Shown piece after piece: positions 1 to 7,395 of a DNA stretch of 64,000 bases (position 1 is its first letter; each line of letters opens with the position of its first letter). This stretch comes from Ectopseudomonas chengduensis (GTDB lineage: Bacteria > Pseudomonadota > Gammaproteobacteria > Pseudomonadales > Pseudomonadaceae): positions 1 through 64,000 of the forward strand of contig NZ_JACFYZ010000004.1 of the NCBI RefSeq assembly GCF_015712065.1. Direction: 5' to 3'. The position numbers and the translations under genes are program-made. The notes below the pieces were generated by a model. That model ran no database searches and had not been told where the DNA came from. It was given only the letters and a program-made list of their open reading frames with translations.

Positions 1-1033
1 CCACGGTCTCGGCAGATTGCTCGATGCTCATGCCCAGACGCTGGGCTTGATCCACCACAATCTGCATCGCCCGGGGAAACTCCTCGGCCGCAACGTCGGT
101 GTAACTCAGCAGCCGGGTTTCCGCTGCCACGATCTGTTCCGCGCTGAACAGCGACGAGCTGCGCAACTGCTCGGCCAGATCCTGCAACTGCTCAGCCGTC
201 AGCCCGGCCGCGTTGCCGGTCGAAGCCAGCGCCGCATTGAGCTGGGCCAGCGCCTGTTCGTTGTCGTTGCCCGAGCGGAACACCGCCGTAATGCCTTCAC
301 GCAGCTTGCCCAGCACCTGGCCAACGCCCAACAGCCCAGCCGCATAGGCAGCCAGGCGCTTGATACTGATACCAATCTGGTTGCTGTGCTCAGCCGTGGC
401 CTGGGCTCCTTCCCGCTGGCGCTGCAGTAGCTCGCGTGCAGCCACAGCTGCGGCTTTCTTCTTGCCTTCCAACTCGGTGCTGGCGGTTGCAGCGTCCCGC
501 TCTGCCTCAGCAGCCGCACGACTAGCCGCCGCTTCGTCCGCTCGCACGCTACGGCGCTTATCTGCGTTCGCTTTGAGTGCCTGTTGGGCCTTGGCCGATT
601 CCTCAGCCAGGCGCTTTTCTTCCGTCGCAAGCTGCTTGGTGTCGACACCTGCCAGGTTCAGCGCTGTGGACACATCGGCCAACGCAGGGCGAAGGTTGTC
701 GATTCGCTTATTTGCCTGCTCGAACTGCTTTTCTGCCTCGCGAAGGCTGGCCACCAACCCCTTGCTTTTCGGGGCTTCGTCTAGCTCTTTACGCAGTTGT
801 TCAATTCGCTTTGCAGCACGCTCAGAAGCGGCCTCGGCCAGCGCCAGCTCTCGTTCGGTCGTCTTCAACTCCTGAATAAGGCGGCGTGACTCTTTGGCCG
901 TATCCAAGGCTTTACCGAGTTCCTCGGCTTCCTTGGCAAGTTCAGCCATGGCCTCGCTGGCTTTCTCGGCAGCAGGGGACAGTTCGTCCTTACCACGTAA
1001 TACGAACTGAATAAGGCGTTCCTTGACACTCAT
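1..1033 (-). CDS. phage tail tape-measure-like protein, N-terminal 344 aa (runs off window)
   Basis: The frame starts at ATG 1033 (Met-Ser-Val-Lys-Glu-Arg) and stays open to base 1, so the C-terminus is outside the window. Residues about 15-200 are a long charged, Ala/Glu/Lys-rich coiled coil. A hydrophobic stretch (AAYAAGLLGVGQVLGKL) follows, then a globular segment reading SGNDNEQALAQLNAALASTG. This order is typical of tail tape-measure proteins, which set tail length and line the tail lumen. The start overlaps the stop of the 73-aa gene upstream (ATGA), so the two are probably translationally coupled. It sits directly beside the element's replication genes with no other tail gene visible. 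The family call rests on architecture, and a different long coiled-coil phage protein is possible. Confidence 0.72.
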   Translation of the reverse strand, partial: MSVKERLIQFVLRGKDELSPAAEKASEAMAELAKEAEELGKALDTAKESRRLIQELKTTERELALAEAASERAAKRIEQLRKELDEAPKSKGLVASLREAEKQFEQANKRIDNLRPALADVSTALNLAGVDTKQLATEEKRLAEESAKAQQALKANADKRRSVRADEAAASRAAAEAERDAATASTELEGKKKAAAVAARELLQRQREGAQATAEHSNQIGISIKRLAAYAAGLLGVGQVLGKLREGITAVFRSGNDNEQALAQLNAALASTGNAAGLTAEQLQDLAEQLRSSSLFSAEQIVAAETRLLSYTDVAAEEFPRAMQIVVDQAQRLGMSIEQSAETV

Positions 1034-1251
1034 GCGTCACCCCCTGGCTGCTGCTCACCTTCGAGTTCCGCTAAGGCCTCACGCATGGAGTGAATGACAT
1101 CTTCCAAAGCAGCGATGCCGCGGCGGCATACGCTTTCCATGGTGTCGCCATCGCGATCTTTTCCGCAGTGCACAGAAACCGTGAGACGCCAACCAACCGG
1201 AGTGTGCTCGAAGCGCTGTAGCGGGACAGGATGCGGTTTTATCTGATTCAT
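1030..1251 (-). CDS. small hypothetical protein of the integrated element (73 aa)
   Basis: An unrecognised 73-aa protein with two Cys (CGK and CRR contexts) and an acidic C-terminal helix (DVIHSMREALAELEGEQQ). It overlaps the tape-measure-like start by 4 bp and lies 10 bp downstream of the TubC-N-like gene, so it is part of the same minus-strand operon. It has no signal peptide or membrane segment. Its place directly before a tail-like gene could mean a chaperone or adaptor role, but nothing in the sequence proves that. Confidence 0.6.
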   Translation of the reverse strand: MNQIKPHPVPLQRFEHTPVGWRLTVSVHCGKDRDGDTMESVCRRGIAALEDVIHSMREALAELEGEQQPGGDA

Positions 1252-1261
1252 ATTGGCTCTC

Positions 1262-1585
1262 CTACAAATGTTGGCTTGCTGGCGTTGGTGGCGTAACTAG
1301 GTCGGCATCGGGCCAGCGCCATCGCGCTGCCTGTAATGCCTCGGGATATGTGATTGGCTCACTGATCATCACGCACAGTGGCCGCCCGGCCCGGGTGATC
1401 TGCCAGTGGCACCGACGCTCGTGTCCATCGTTCGCTGCCAGCTCGGCGATCAGTTCCAACCGGTGCGCCTTGATGTATTTGCGCACGTCATCGGTGAGGC
1501 GGCTGGCAGGAGAAACCACCAGGCGCTTGCCGGAGACCTTGGCCGAAAAGCCCTTTTCTATGAGGTGGTCGATGGCCGCCATCAC
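1262..1585 (-). CDS. TubC N-terminal docking-domain-like protein (107 aa)
   Basis: The first 50 residues (AIDHLIEKGFSAKVSG, LVVSPASRLTDD, IKAHRLELIAEL) follow the pattern of TubC N-terminal docking-domain-related proteins: a helix, a short beta hairpin, then a helix ending in RxELIAEL. In integrative elements such proteins often lie beside a RepA-like ATPase gene. The rest of the protein is about 55 residues with a Trp-rich end. The start overlaps the stop of the ATPase gene by 4 bp (ATGA). The function in these elements is unknown to me, and the family assignment is from pattern recognition. Confidence 0.6.
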   Translation of the reverse strand: MMAAIDHLIEKGFSAKVSGKRLVVSPASRLTDDVRKYIKAHRLELIAELAANDGHERRCHWQITRAGRPLCVMISEPITYPEALQAARWRWPDADLVTPPTPASQHL

Positions 1586-2844
1586 AGTGCCTCCGCGTCC
1601 GATTCGTCGAAGGCCAGCGGCGCTGGGTGGTTGCTCAGGGGAGGGGGCTCATTTGCCCATTCGTGCCCTTTTTCCTCATTCGTGCCCTCTCCTGAGAGTG
1701 GGCACGAATGGTTTTCTGAGGGCACGAATGGAGATTTGGGCACGAATGCAGGCAGCGACCAGTAAGAAACAATCTCCTTGCCGAAGCCCTCGCGGACGAT
1801 TTCGACAGCCAGTCTCTCCCGGGCAGTTCGCACCTGTTTGGCCGAAAAGCCATTATTGGCCATCGTCCGCTTGGCCTCTTTGCCGTCGATTCGGCCAGCA
1901 CTCAGAACTCGGCGCAGTACCTCGGTAGGATCGTCCTCGTCGGGCTCGCCATCGAGGCTGAGTTGCTCAACTTCCGCCAGGATCTCCCGGGCGCTACCGT
2001 CGATCACATCACCCCATGTTGCACGCACGGTCGCGATTCCATCGCCGATGGTGGTTGGCTCGATCATGTAGGTGCAGCCGCCGTCGTCGGCGCTAATGTT
2101 TGACTTGGCCCGCGCAAGCACCCGGTCTTCCTCGCCTTCACGCTTGGCACTGACCAGTACCATGCGCGCCAGAGCAGTGAATGCCTGGCTACCCAGCACG
2201 CGCTCGGCAGGGCTGCTTGCCTGGCTACCCTTGGAAAAGTGCGAAATGCCCACCACGGCGGCGCCGTGTTGTTCTGCCAGGTTCACCAGAGGTTGCAGCG
2301 ACCGGCGGACGTCGTTGGCTCGGTGCATGTCGCCGCTCACCGCCGCCACGATGGGGTCAATCATGATCAGGCCGGCGCCACCGATGCGCTCCAGTTCTCG
2401 TGCCAGCAAGTCGCAATCTCTGGAAGGGTCGAACGGCTCCTGTTCGCCCAAGTCGTTGATGCGGCCCTGCATGATGAACACGCGGTTCAGGTCTGCACCG
2501 GCGGCGATCAGGCGAGGAATGATTGTGTGCTCGGCAGAGTCCTCGCTGGAGAAGATCACTGCGTTCTGTTTATCGCTGCAGTGAGTACCGTCCGGCCACC
2601 GGCCACCGCTGGTCATGGTCGAGATCAGTCCGAGGGTGAGGGTGGTTTTCCCGTCACCGCCGGCACCGGCCAGGATGGTGAGCATCCCCCTGGGCAACCA
2701 CTGCGGCCAGAGCCACTGCGCTGCCTTCGGGGTGATAGTCGCGGCGGACACAAGGTTGGCGCGCCAGGCAGGCCCTCCGGCGGGTCTGGGCAGGACGCTG
2801 ACGCCTTCCCACTCCTTGGCGAAACGATCACTGGGCGCGTTCAT
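1582..2844 (-). CDS. RepA-like AAA family ATPase (420 aa)
   Basis: A RecA-fold ATPase of the AAA_25/RepA-helicase type. The Walker A is GAGGDGKTT near residue 61. A Walker-B-like LIMIDPIVAAVSGD follows near residue 157, and then GISHFSKG and GSQAFTALARMVLV, all typical of hexameric RepA-type helicases carried by phages and satellites. The C-terminal 130 residues resemble the linker and winged-helix part (AKRTMANNGFSAKQVRTARERL). It probably unwinds DNA during autonomous replication of the element. It overlaps the primase-like gene upstream by 17 bp and the TubC-N-like gene downstream by 4 bp, indicating one polycistronic replication module. Confidence 0.85.
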   Translation of the reverse strand: MNAPSDRFAKEWEGVSVLPRPAGGPAWRANLVSAATITPKAAQWLWPQWLPRGMLTILAGAGGDGKTTLTLGLISTMTSGGRWPDGTHCSDKQNAVIFSSEDSAEHTIIPRLIAAGADLNRVFIMQGRINDLGEQEPFDPSRDCDLLARELERIGGAGLIMIDPIVAAVSGDMHRANDVRRSLQPLVNLAEQHGAAVVGISHFSKGSQASSPAERVLGSQAFTALARMVLVSAKREGEEDRVLARAKSNISADDGGCTYMIEPTTIGDGIATVRATWGDVIDGSAREILAEVEQLSLDGEPDEDDPTEVLRRVLSAGRIDGKEAKRTMANNGFSAKQVRTARERLAVEIVREGFGKEIVSYWSLPAFVPKSPFVPSENHSCPLSGEGTNEEKGHEWANEPPPLSNHPAPLAFDESDAEAL

Positions 2845-3253
2845 TGGCCACCCCCAGGCGCTGCTTGGCCAGCTCGAAGCGTGCCTGGTCGTCGGCGCTA
2901 AGCCGGCAGCCGGTCTGCTGCATAGAGAGGCCTATCTGGTAGACAGTGCGCTCATGCTCGACAGCGGCCCGGCTCGGCCCCCGACGCGCCGGCTTGTCGC
3001 CGGGGAACAGGTCGCGCAGCTCCAGGCCGATCGCGGCGAGGATGTCGCGGGTTGTGCAACCGGCCCAGCAATGCAGCAGCACCTTGCCGTCGTCCGCCTC
3101 GCGGATGCTCAAGCTGGGGGCTGTATCGTTGTGTGCAGGACAGCAGGCTTTCCAGCGCTCGGAGCCTGCTGCCTTCACCTTGTCTAGGCGGCCCAAAACT
3201 TTCTCCAGGCAAGCCGATCCCGTCGGCGCACAGGCGCCGTTTTTCTGAGTCAT
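2828..3253 (-). CDS. CHC2-type zinc-finger primase protein (141 aa)
   Basis: The N-terminal half carries a zinc-binding primase signature: CPAHNDTAPSLSI near residues 39-51 followed by LLHCWAGCTTRDIL near 59-72, i.e. a Cys/His pair and a later pair of Cys. This matches the template-recognition finger of DnaG-type and P4-alpha-type primases. At 141 aa it lacks a TOPRIM catalytic domain. It may act with the RepA-like ATPase encoded directly downstream (17-bp overlap), or be a regulatory or initiator subunit. The catalytic polymerase would then be a host enzyme or lie outside the window. Confidence 0.75.
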   Translation of the reverse strand: MTQKNGACAPTGSACLEKVLGRLDKVKAAGSERWKACCPAHNDTAPSLSIREADDGKVLLHCWAGCTTRDILAAIGLELRDLFPGDKPARRGPSRAAVEHERTVYQIGLSMQQTGCRLSADDQARFELAKQRLGVANERAQ

Positions 3254-3258
3254 GGTGG

Positions 3259-3804
3259 TTACTCCTTCGCCGGCTTTTCGGCGGCGCTCACGATGGCCAG
3301 AAGGGCCGCGTCACCGCCAAGGGCCAGCCAGTGGTTTGCCTCGCTCAGGTACTGCTCATCGCTGCGGGGGGCGTTGTACTCAACCTCTCCAGGCCAGCCG
3401 GTAACCAACTGGCACGGATTGACCTTCCCGATGAAACCCTTCACCTGGCCGCGGAGTGCAACAAGCTCTTCCTGCGAGCAGGCCCTGGCCTTATCAAGCC
3501 AGGCTGCAGATATGTCGCCCAGCAGGCCGTGCTTGATGATGCATTCGGAGTCACGAATGTAATTCAGGTAGATCCCCGCGAGAGCTCTGCCGAGATAGCA
3601 GCCTGGCAAGAAGCCACTGGAAAGCGGCACATCCCAGTAGCTGAACTGGCCGTGATCCTTTCCAACGAAAGGCAGGCTGAAAACCTCGGGGTCGCGCTTC
3701 TTCAGCGGCTTGAAACGCAGGCGGTTCTTCTGGGTCTTGGAGGGCAAGGCTTTCAGCGTGGCGGGCTTGGCAGATAGCTGCTGAAGTTTGGCGGGAGCGT
3801 TCAT
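3259..3804 (-). CDS. hypothetical protein of the integrated element (181 aa)
   Basis: Not recognised. The N-terminus is basic and proline-rich (about residues 1-45), followed by a compact domain with FSYWDVP, GCYLGRALAGIYLNYIRD and CSQEELVALRGQVKGFIGKV. There is no signal peptide or membrane segment. It starts by overlapping the stop of the 115-aa gene upstream (ATGA) and ends 5 bp before the primase gene, so it belongs to the replication operon. An accessory role in replication or regulation is only a guess from position. Confidence 0.6.
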   Translation of the reverse strand: MNAPAKLQQLSAKPATLKALPSKTQKNRLRFKPLKKRDPEVFSLPFVGKDHGQFSYWDVPLSSGFLPGCYLGRALAGIYLNYIRDSECIIKHGLLGDISAAWLDKARACSQEELVALRGQVKGFIGKVNPCQLVTGWPGEVEYNAPRSDEQYLSEANHWLALGGDAALLAIVSAAEKPAKE

Positions 3805-4148
3805 TCTTGAGCCTCCTGCACTGCAGCGCGCTGGCAGTGCTGCAGCTTGTACGAGGCGTCGACGTGCATATCACTCAGGCTCCGCGACAGCTCTCCAAGT
3901 GCATGAAGCAGCCACCCGAGGGTGCGAATTTCATCGGCATCCATACCGAAGCTTTCATTGTCTGCCGTTGCAGCAAGGGCCCAGCCAATCGCGGATACGC
4001 CGCTGTTCAGAATGTCGCTGTAGCTGTTTGCTGCGTTGGCTATTTGCTCAAGCTGTTCCGCCTGTTCTTTTGACAGTGGCTCCTGACTGAAAGAAGAAGG
4101 AAACACCCCTGTCGAGACCAGTACGTCAGCCCATTTTGGAGAAGTCAT
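3801..4148 (-). CDS. hypothetical protein of the integrated element (115 aa)
   Basis: The frame opens at 4253, but I place the start at ATG 4148 (MTSPKWADVLVSTG). The upstream extension overlaps the 87-aa gene and reads as Arg/Gly-rich shadow sequence, while this ATG gives a 4-bp ATGA overlap. The protein is largely helical and acidic (EPLSKEQAEQLEQIANAANS, GMDADEIRTLGWLLHALGEL). No family is recognised. Continuous short overlaps on both sides place it in the single transcript running from the leader at about 4.4 kb to the tape-measure-like gene. Confidence 0.6.
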   Translation of the reverse strand: MTSPKWADVLVSTGVFPSSFSQEPLSKEQAEQLEQIANAANSYSDILNSGVSAIGWALAATADNESFGMDADEIRTLGWLLHALGELSRSLSDMHVDASYKLQHCQRAAVQEAQE

Positions 4149-4408
4149 TGCGCACCCCCTTGGCTTTCCTGGGGGCGCACCTTGGCCATTGCGGCAATTT
4201 CTTCGCAAGCATCGGCCCACTCTTCGCCCTCCAGGTTCTCCAGCCAATCGCAAGCGCTGGCCTGGGCTTTCAGGGCTCGAGCCTTGGCCATGGCGGCGTT
4301 GTAGCGAGCCAGACGAACGGACAGGGAGGAGTTGCTGCGGAGTGCTGAGAGGGCGCGGGCCTTCCAGGCGTCCGCATGCGATGCGGACAGATTTCGGACG
4401 TGGTGCAT
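4145..4408 (-). CDS. small hypothetical protein downstream of a P4-like structured leader (87 aa)
   Basis: The start is ATG 4408 (MHHVRNLSASHADAWKARAL). The protein is 87 aa and mostly helical (SLSVRLARYNAAMAKARALKAQASACDWLENLEGEEWADACEEIAAMA). The same frame is open upstream to 4696, but that part overlaps the structured leader and is probably not translated as one product. The GGAG at 4416-4419 is eight bases from the ATG and lies inside a 7-bp hairpin arm, so translation may be gated. Function unknown. Confidence 0.55.
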   Translation of the reverse strand: MHHVRNLSASHADAWKARALSALRSNSSLSVRLARYNAAMAKARALKAQASACDWLENLEGEEWADACEEIAAMAKVRPQESQGGAQ

Positions 4409-4692
4409 TGGTGTAGCTCCGTGTGTGTTGTCGGAGCTGCCACGGATCGTCGCCAAACGATTATGGGTGGCAGCTGTGCGCGGGTTGGCGAACCGGGACA
4501 CACGGAACCCGGCAGACCCGAGGGTCTCCCACGCACAGCCGCCATAACACGGCACTGCAGGCGCAAAAAAAGCGCCGGCAATGAAATGGTGGGCGCTTGT
4601 GCGCCGTGTGGTCTTCGGGTCGCCAAACCCGGTCGCGGGATTTACCGCGACGGGCCGACCATAACGCCGTGCCGGCTGAAGCGCAAGAGCAA
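4409..4692 (-). promoter_or_regulatory. P4-like structured leader/immunity-type region
   Basis: This is 284 bases between the DNA-binding-like gene and the 87-aa gene. It is dense in short inverted repeats: AGCTCCG/CGGAGCT (4415-4421, 4432-4438), GCGCAAAAAAAGCGC (4562-4576), and repeated phrases with CGCCAAAC near 4450 and 4619 and CCATAAC near 4540 and 4657. Two minus-strand frames are open through it. Similar leaders between AlpA/HTH genes and replication genes are common in P4-like elements, where phage P4 uses a processed CI RNA and transcription termination for immunity. Assigning that role here is inference from position and repeat structure. Confidence 0.45.
4415..4438 (-). promoter_or_regulatory. 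hairpin covering the ribosome binding site of the 87-aa gene
   Basis: A 7-bp perfect stem (AGCTCCG at 4415-4421, CGGAGCT at 4432-4438) has a 10-nt loop. On the minus-strand transcript the 3' arm holds GGAG, the ribosome binding site of the gene starting at 4408. Folding would hide the site. Pairing is seen in the sequence; regulation is inferred. Confidence 0.5.
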
Positions 4693-4995
4693 TCATGCCG
4701 CTACCTCCAGCGTAGGCAGGGAGCCCAGGTAGTAGAGAGCAACTCGACGGTGGGTGCGCCCTTGGTCGTCGGTGAGGGTAAGAAGGTGGGTTTTGATCGG
4801 GTGGCCGGCTTCGCGCAGTTCTTTGACCCTGGCAGCAGGCATCATGATGTTCAGGTCGCGGCGGGCGCTGATCGTGTCGACTGGGCTTTGGTGTAAGCGC
4901 TCCAGCAGTCGGGCGCGTTGCGCGCTGGTGGTGGTATCATCGAATCGCGTTTTCTTGGGGCTGGCCTGTTGGTCGGCCTTTTTCTTGTCCGTCAT
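4693..4995 (-). CDS. helix-turn-helix-like small protein of the element (100 aa)
   Basis: A 100-aa protein with a Lys-rich N-terminus. Its core (SAQRARLLERLHQSPVDTIS, ARRDLNIMMPAARVKELREAG, HPIKTHLLTLTDDQGRTHRRVALYYL) has the shape of a winged helix: a helix ending in RLLERL, a recognition-type helix PAARVKELREAG, and a beta wing. Such small proteins beside alpA in integrative elements are usually called helix-turn-helix proteins. It ends just before the AlpA gene stops and precedes the structured leader, so a role in controlling element genes or excision is plausible but not shown. Confidence 0.6.
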   Translation of the reverse strand: MTDKKKADQQASPKKTRFDDTTTSAQRARLLERLHQSPVDTISARRDLNIMMPAARVKELREAGHPIKTHLLTLTDDQGRTHRRVALYYLGSLPTLEVAA

Positions 4996-5226
4996 TTATG
5001 CGGCCTCCCCTCGGCTGGCGGCGATACGCGCCTCGCACCAAGCGAGCACCTCGGCCTCGATCCAGACAGCGGACTTCGGCCCAAGCATGACTTGGCGTGG
5101 AAAGCTGCCGCTGGCAATGCGGCGGTACAGTTCGGACGTGGAGAGGGTGGTAAGGGCTTTGACCTCGCGCAGTTTGATGAATTTGCGCGGGGAGTCGTTG
5201 GGTACTGCTTGGGCTGGTGCGGCCAT
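4996..5226 (-). CDS. alpA: AlpA family phage regulatory protein (76 aa)
   Basis: The core (FIKLREVKALTTLSTSELYR, RIASGSFPRQVMLGPKSAVW, IEAEVLAWCEARIA) matches AlpA/MerR-like excisionase-type regulators: a helix-turn-helix recognising LSxSxxYRRI, then SFPRQVxLGxxxVxWxxxEVxxW. I choose ATG 5226 because AAGGAGG lies seven bases upstream; the frame opens 90 bases earlier without a ribosome site. In CP4-57 AlpA activates integrase expression and excision, and a similar role is likely here because the integrase is carried by the same element. Direct repeats of the ACCCAA type lie upstream at 5298-5324. Confidence 0.85.
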   Translation of the reverse strand: MAAPAQAVPNDSPRKFIKLREVKALTTLSTSELYRRIASGSFPRQVMLGPKSAVWIEAEVLAWCEARIAASRGEAA

Positions 5227-5297
5227 GCTTTCGCCTCCTTGGGTGGCGTTGGGAACATGGCGAGTAGATTGATGGGGCAATATGGGTATGGCCGACG

Positions 5298-5324
5298 TAC
5301 CCAACCCGTGACCCAATACCCAAC
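5298..5324. repeat. ACCCAA direct repeats upstream of alpA
   Basis: TACCCAAC at 5298-5305 and 5317-5324 with GACCCAAT between them at 5310-5317, just upstream of alpA. The spacing of about 7-12 bp suits an operator for a small DNA-binding protein, possibly AlpA itself. The repeats are visible; the binding is inferred. Confidence 0.4.
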
Positions 5325-5345
5325 TTCAAAGATCAGGGCACCTTG

Positions 5346-6068
5346 CTACAGTTTTTTACGAATGGTTTCCACGCCATCAGGCAGATTGAGTTTGGTCTTA
5401 ACCAGTCCTGCCAACTGCCTTTTGGATGCCGGTTTTTGCCTAGACTGCTGTATTTCATTCGCAGTTGTTCGCCAGCGTCCATACTCGATTTCGCGGGCGG
5501 ATTGTGCCTCGCGCTGTTTGGCCGCGAACCCCTGAAGTCTCTGTCGAGTGATAGCCCCAAGAGCGGCGTCCGATTCGTTGGGCTGCTCATCAGAAGGCTG
5601 GCGACTCACATCCTTGGCAAGCCTTTCCAAGTCTTCACGCATGAAGATGATGCGCGAGCGAAGCATCTCGAAGGTCTCGCCCTGTTCAAGAAAGAGCCAG
5701 AAAAACTCCTCTGCCTCAAAAGCCTCGCGTATACCTGCAGGCTCATCTGTAGGCCCGAACTCACGGTGGTAGAAGCTCTCAACCTGGATGCCATTGGCTG
5801 AGTCAAAGAGCATGCTGCCCTGAGCTTCAAGGTAGGTAAGTTTGCCCATCGGCAACTGAGCGGTGGGGCCGTGAAAACTACCGTATGAGCCTGCTATGTA
5901 TTGCGGGCCAACCATGGATGCTCCGACTAGGTTGAACCCGACTGCAATTTGATAGTAGGCCGGGATGCTTCCTTCAATGGCGAGTTCAAGCGCTTCTCGA
6001 TTCGTGATCCCATAGAAACCAGAATCGGGGAAGTCCTCATAGAAAATCCGCTTCGGGATGAAAGCCAT
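5346..6068 (-). CDS. hypothetical protein between integrase and alpA, possible cargo gene (240 aa)
   Basis: Not recognised. Residues 1-115 are aromatic and beta-rich (IFYEDFPDSGFYGITNREAL, YIAGSYGSFHGPTAQLPMGK). Residues 115-165 are an acidic helix (EAFEAEEFFWLFLEQGETFEM). The last 70 residues are basic and end in a motif that looks like a helix-turn-helix (KRQLAGLVKTKLNLPDGVETI). It has no signal peptide or membrane span. It is a single gene between int and alpA, a position where P4-like satellites often carry host-benefit or anti-phage cargo. That context is established for P4 relatives, but this gene's role is unknown. Confidence 0.6.
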   Translation of the reverse strand: MAFIPKRIFYEDFPDSGFYGITNREALELAIEGSIPAYYQIAVGFNLVGASMVGPQYIAGSYGSFHGPTAQLPMGKLTYLEAQGSMLFDSANGIQVESFYHREFGPTDEPAGIREAFEAEEFFWLFLEQGETFEMLRSRIIFMREDLERLAKDVSRQPSDEQPNESDAALGAITRQRLQGFAAKQREAQSAREIEYGRWRTTANEIQQSRQKPASKRQLAGLVKTKLNLPDGVETIRKKL

Positions 6069-6171
6069 ATTTACGCCCTCCCAGGCGCTCCCACTGTCGG
6101 AATAGGTCGGCCAGCCAGGCGGGTGGGAAGTCCGCTTTTCACCCCGTCGGGTTAGGCTGGCCGAGTAACCG

Positions 6172-7395
6172 CTATGCCTTGCGCTTGATGCTCACCACGT
6201 TGGCGCCAGTGCGCAATGCATCTATCGAATCAGCCCAGGCCTGCATCATTTCCCGGCGCTGCTCGAGGTAGGTGGCGTGGTTGTAGGTGTCGCGAATCTC
6301 GTCCTGATCGCCATGCGCGAGCTGACGCTCGATCCAATCACGGTTGTAGCCACGCCCGTTCAGCTCGGTGCTTAGCAGGTGGCGGAAGCCATGGCCGGTC
6401 TGGCGATCCTTGTAGCCGAGCGCCTGCAGCGCCAGATTCACGGTGTTCTCGCTCATGGGCCGGCTGGTGTCGTGCCGGCCGGCGAACACCAGCGGGTACT
6501 TGCCGGTGATCTCGTGGAGCTGGCGCAGGATGGTCACGGCCTGGCGGGGGAGGGGAACGATGTGCGGGCGGCGCGCCTTCATCCGCTCCTTGGGGATGGT
6601 CCAGGTCGCAGCATCAAGGTCGAACTCGGCCCAAGGCGCGGCGCGCAGCTCGCCTGGGCGAACGGCCGTCAGGGCCAGCAGCTGGATGGCGCCTCGGGTC
6701 AGGACGTGGATCTTTGCCGCCTCGACCTTGTCGAGCAGTTCGGGGAGCTCGGCGAAGGTGACGTGTGGGTGATGCTTGGTCGCTGGCGGCTGAGCAGCGA
6801 TCACATCCAGATCGGTGGCCGGGTTGTGATCGATGGCGCCCTTAGCCAGACCGTAGCGGAAGATCTGATTCAGCCACTGGCGGGTTTTCTTGGCGACGTT
6901 GTGCGCACCGCGGCTCTCGATCTTGCGGATCAGCTCCACCAGGTCGGGCCTGGCCACCGACTCGAAGGGCTTCCTGCCCAGCGCGGGGAGTAGATCCGAT
7001 TCGAGATAGGCCAACGCCTTAGCCGCGGTCGTCGGCGCCCAGCGAGGCGTGCGGTACCGGTGCCACTCCCTGGCCAGGGCCTCGAAGGTCAGCACCTCAG
7101 CCAACTGCGCCAGCTTGTCGGCCTTCTTCTGTTCGCCGGGGTCGATACCCTCGGCCAACTGCTGCCGCGCTTCTTCTCGGCGTCGCCGGGCTTGCTGTAG
7201 GGGCACGGTCGGATATGCCCCTAACGCCAGGCGCTTTTCCTTGCCGGCGTAGCTGTACTTCAGGCGCCAGAGCTTGGAGCCGCCAGGCATCACTTCCAGG
7301 TATAGGCCCTGGCCGTCGGCGAGTTTGTAGGGCTTGTCCTTGGGCTTGGCGACCTTGATGGCCGAGTCAGTCAGCGGCGTGGCTTTGCGGGGCAT
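6172..7395 (-). CDS. int: P4-type tyrosine integrase (407 aa)
   Basis: A site-specific recombinase for integration and excision of the element. The N-terminal arm-binding domain (DUF4102 type: PLTDSAIKVAKPKDKPYKLA, GLYLEVMPGGSKLWRLKYSY) precedes a SAM-like core-binding domain (about residues 100-185). The catalytic domain has the Arg in TAVRPGELR, HGFRH near residue 343, LAHGDQDEIRDTYNH, and the Tyr nucleophile in YNHATYLEQRREMM. The length of about 400 aa is usual for the family. The gene is 176 bp from the 3' end of tRNA-Leu, the expected target. Repeats of TGCCCCTA lie just upstream of the start. Confidence 0.95.
   Translation of the reverse strand: MPRKATPLTDSAIKVAKPKDKPYKLADGQGLYLEVMPGGSKLWRLKYSYAGKEKRLALGAYPTVPLQQARRRREEARQQLAEGIDPGEQKKADKLAQLAEVLTFEALAREWHRYRTPRWAPTTAAKALAYLESDLLPALGRKPFESVARPDLVELIRKIESRGAHNVAKKTRQWLNQIFRYGLAKGAIDHNPATDLDVIAAQPPATKHHPHVTFAELPELLDKVEAAKIHVLTRGAIQLLALTAVRPGELRAAPWAEFDLDAATWTIPKERMKARRPHIVPLPRQAVTILRQLHEITGKYPLVFAGRHDTSRPMSENTVNLALQALGYKDRQTGHGFRHLLSTELNGRGYNRDWIERQLAHGDQDEIRDTYNHATYLEQRREMMQAWADSIDALRTGANVVSIKRKA

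Noticed and set aside
4145-4696. 183-aa version of the 87-aa element gene
   Set aside because: The upstream half overlaps a repeat-rich leader, has a second open frame in parallel, and the internal ATG 4408 has a ribosome site. I kept the short form and note that the long one cannot be excluded.
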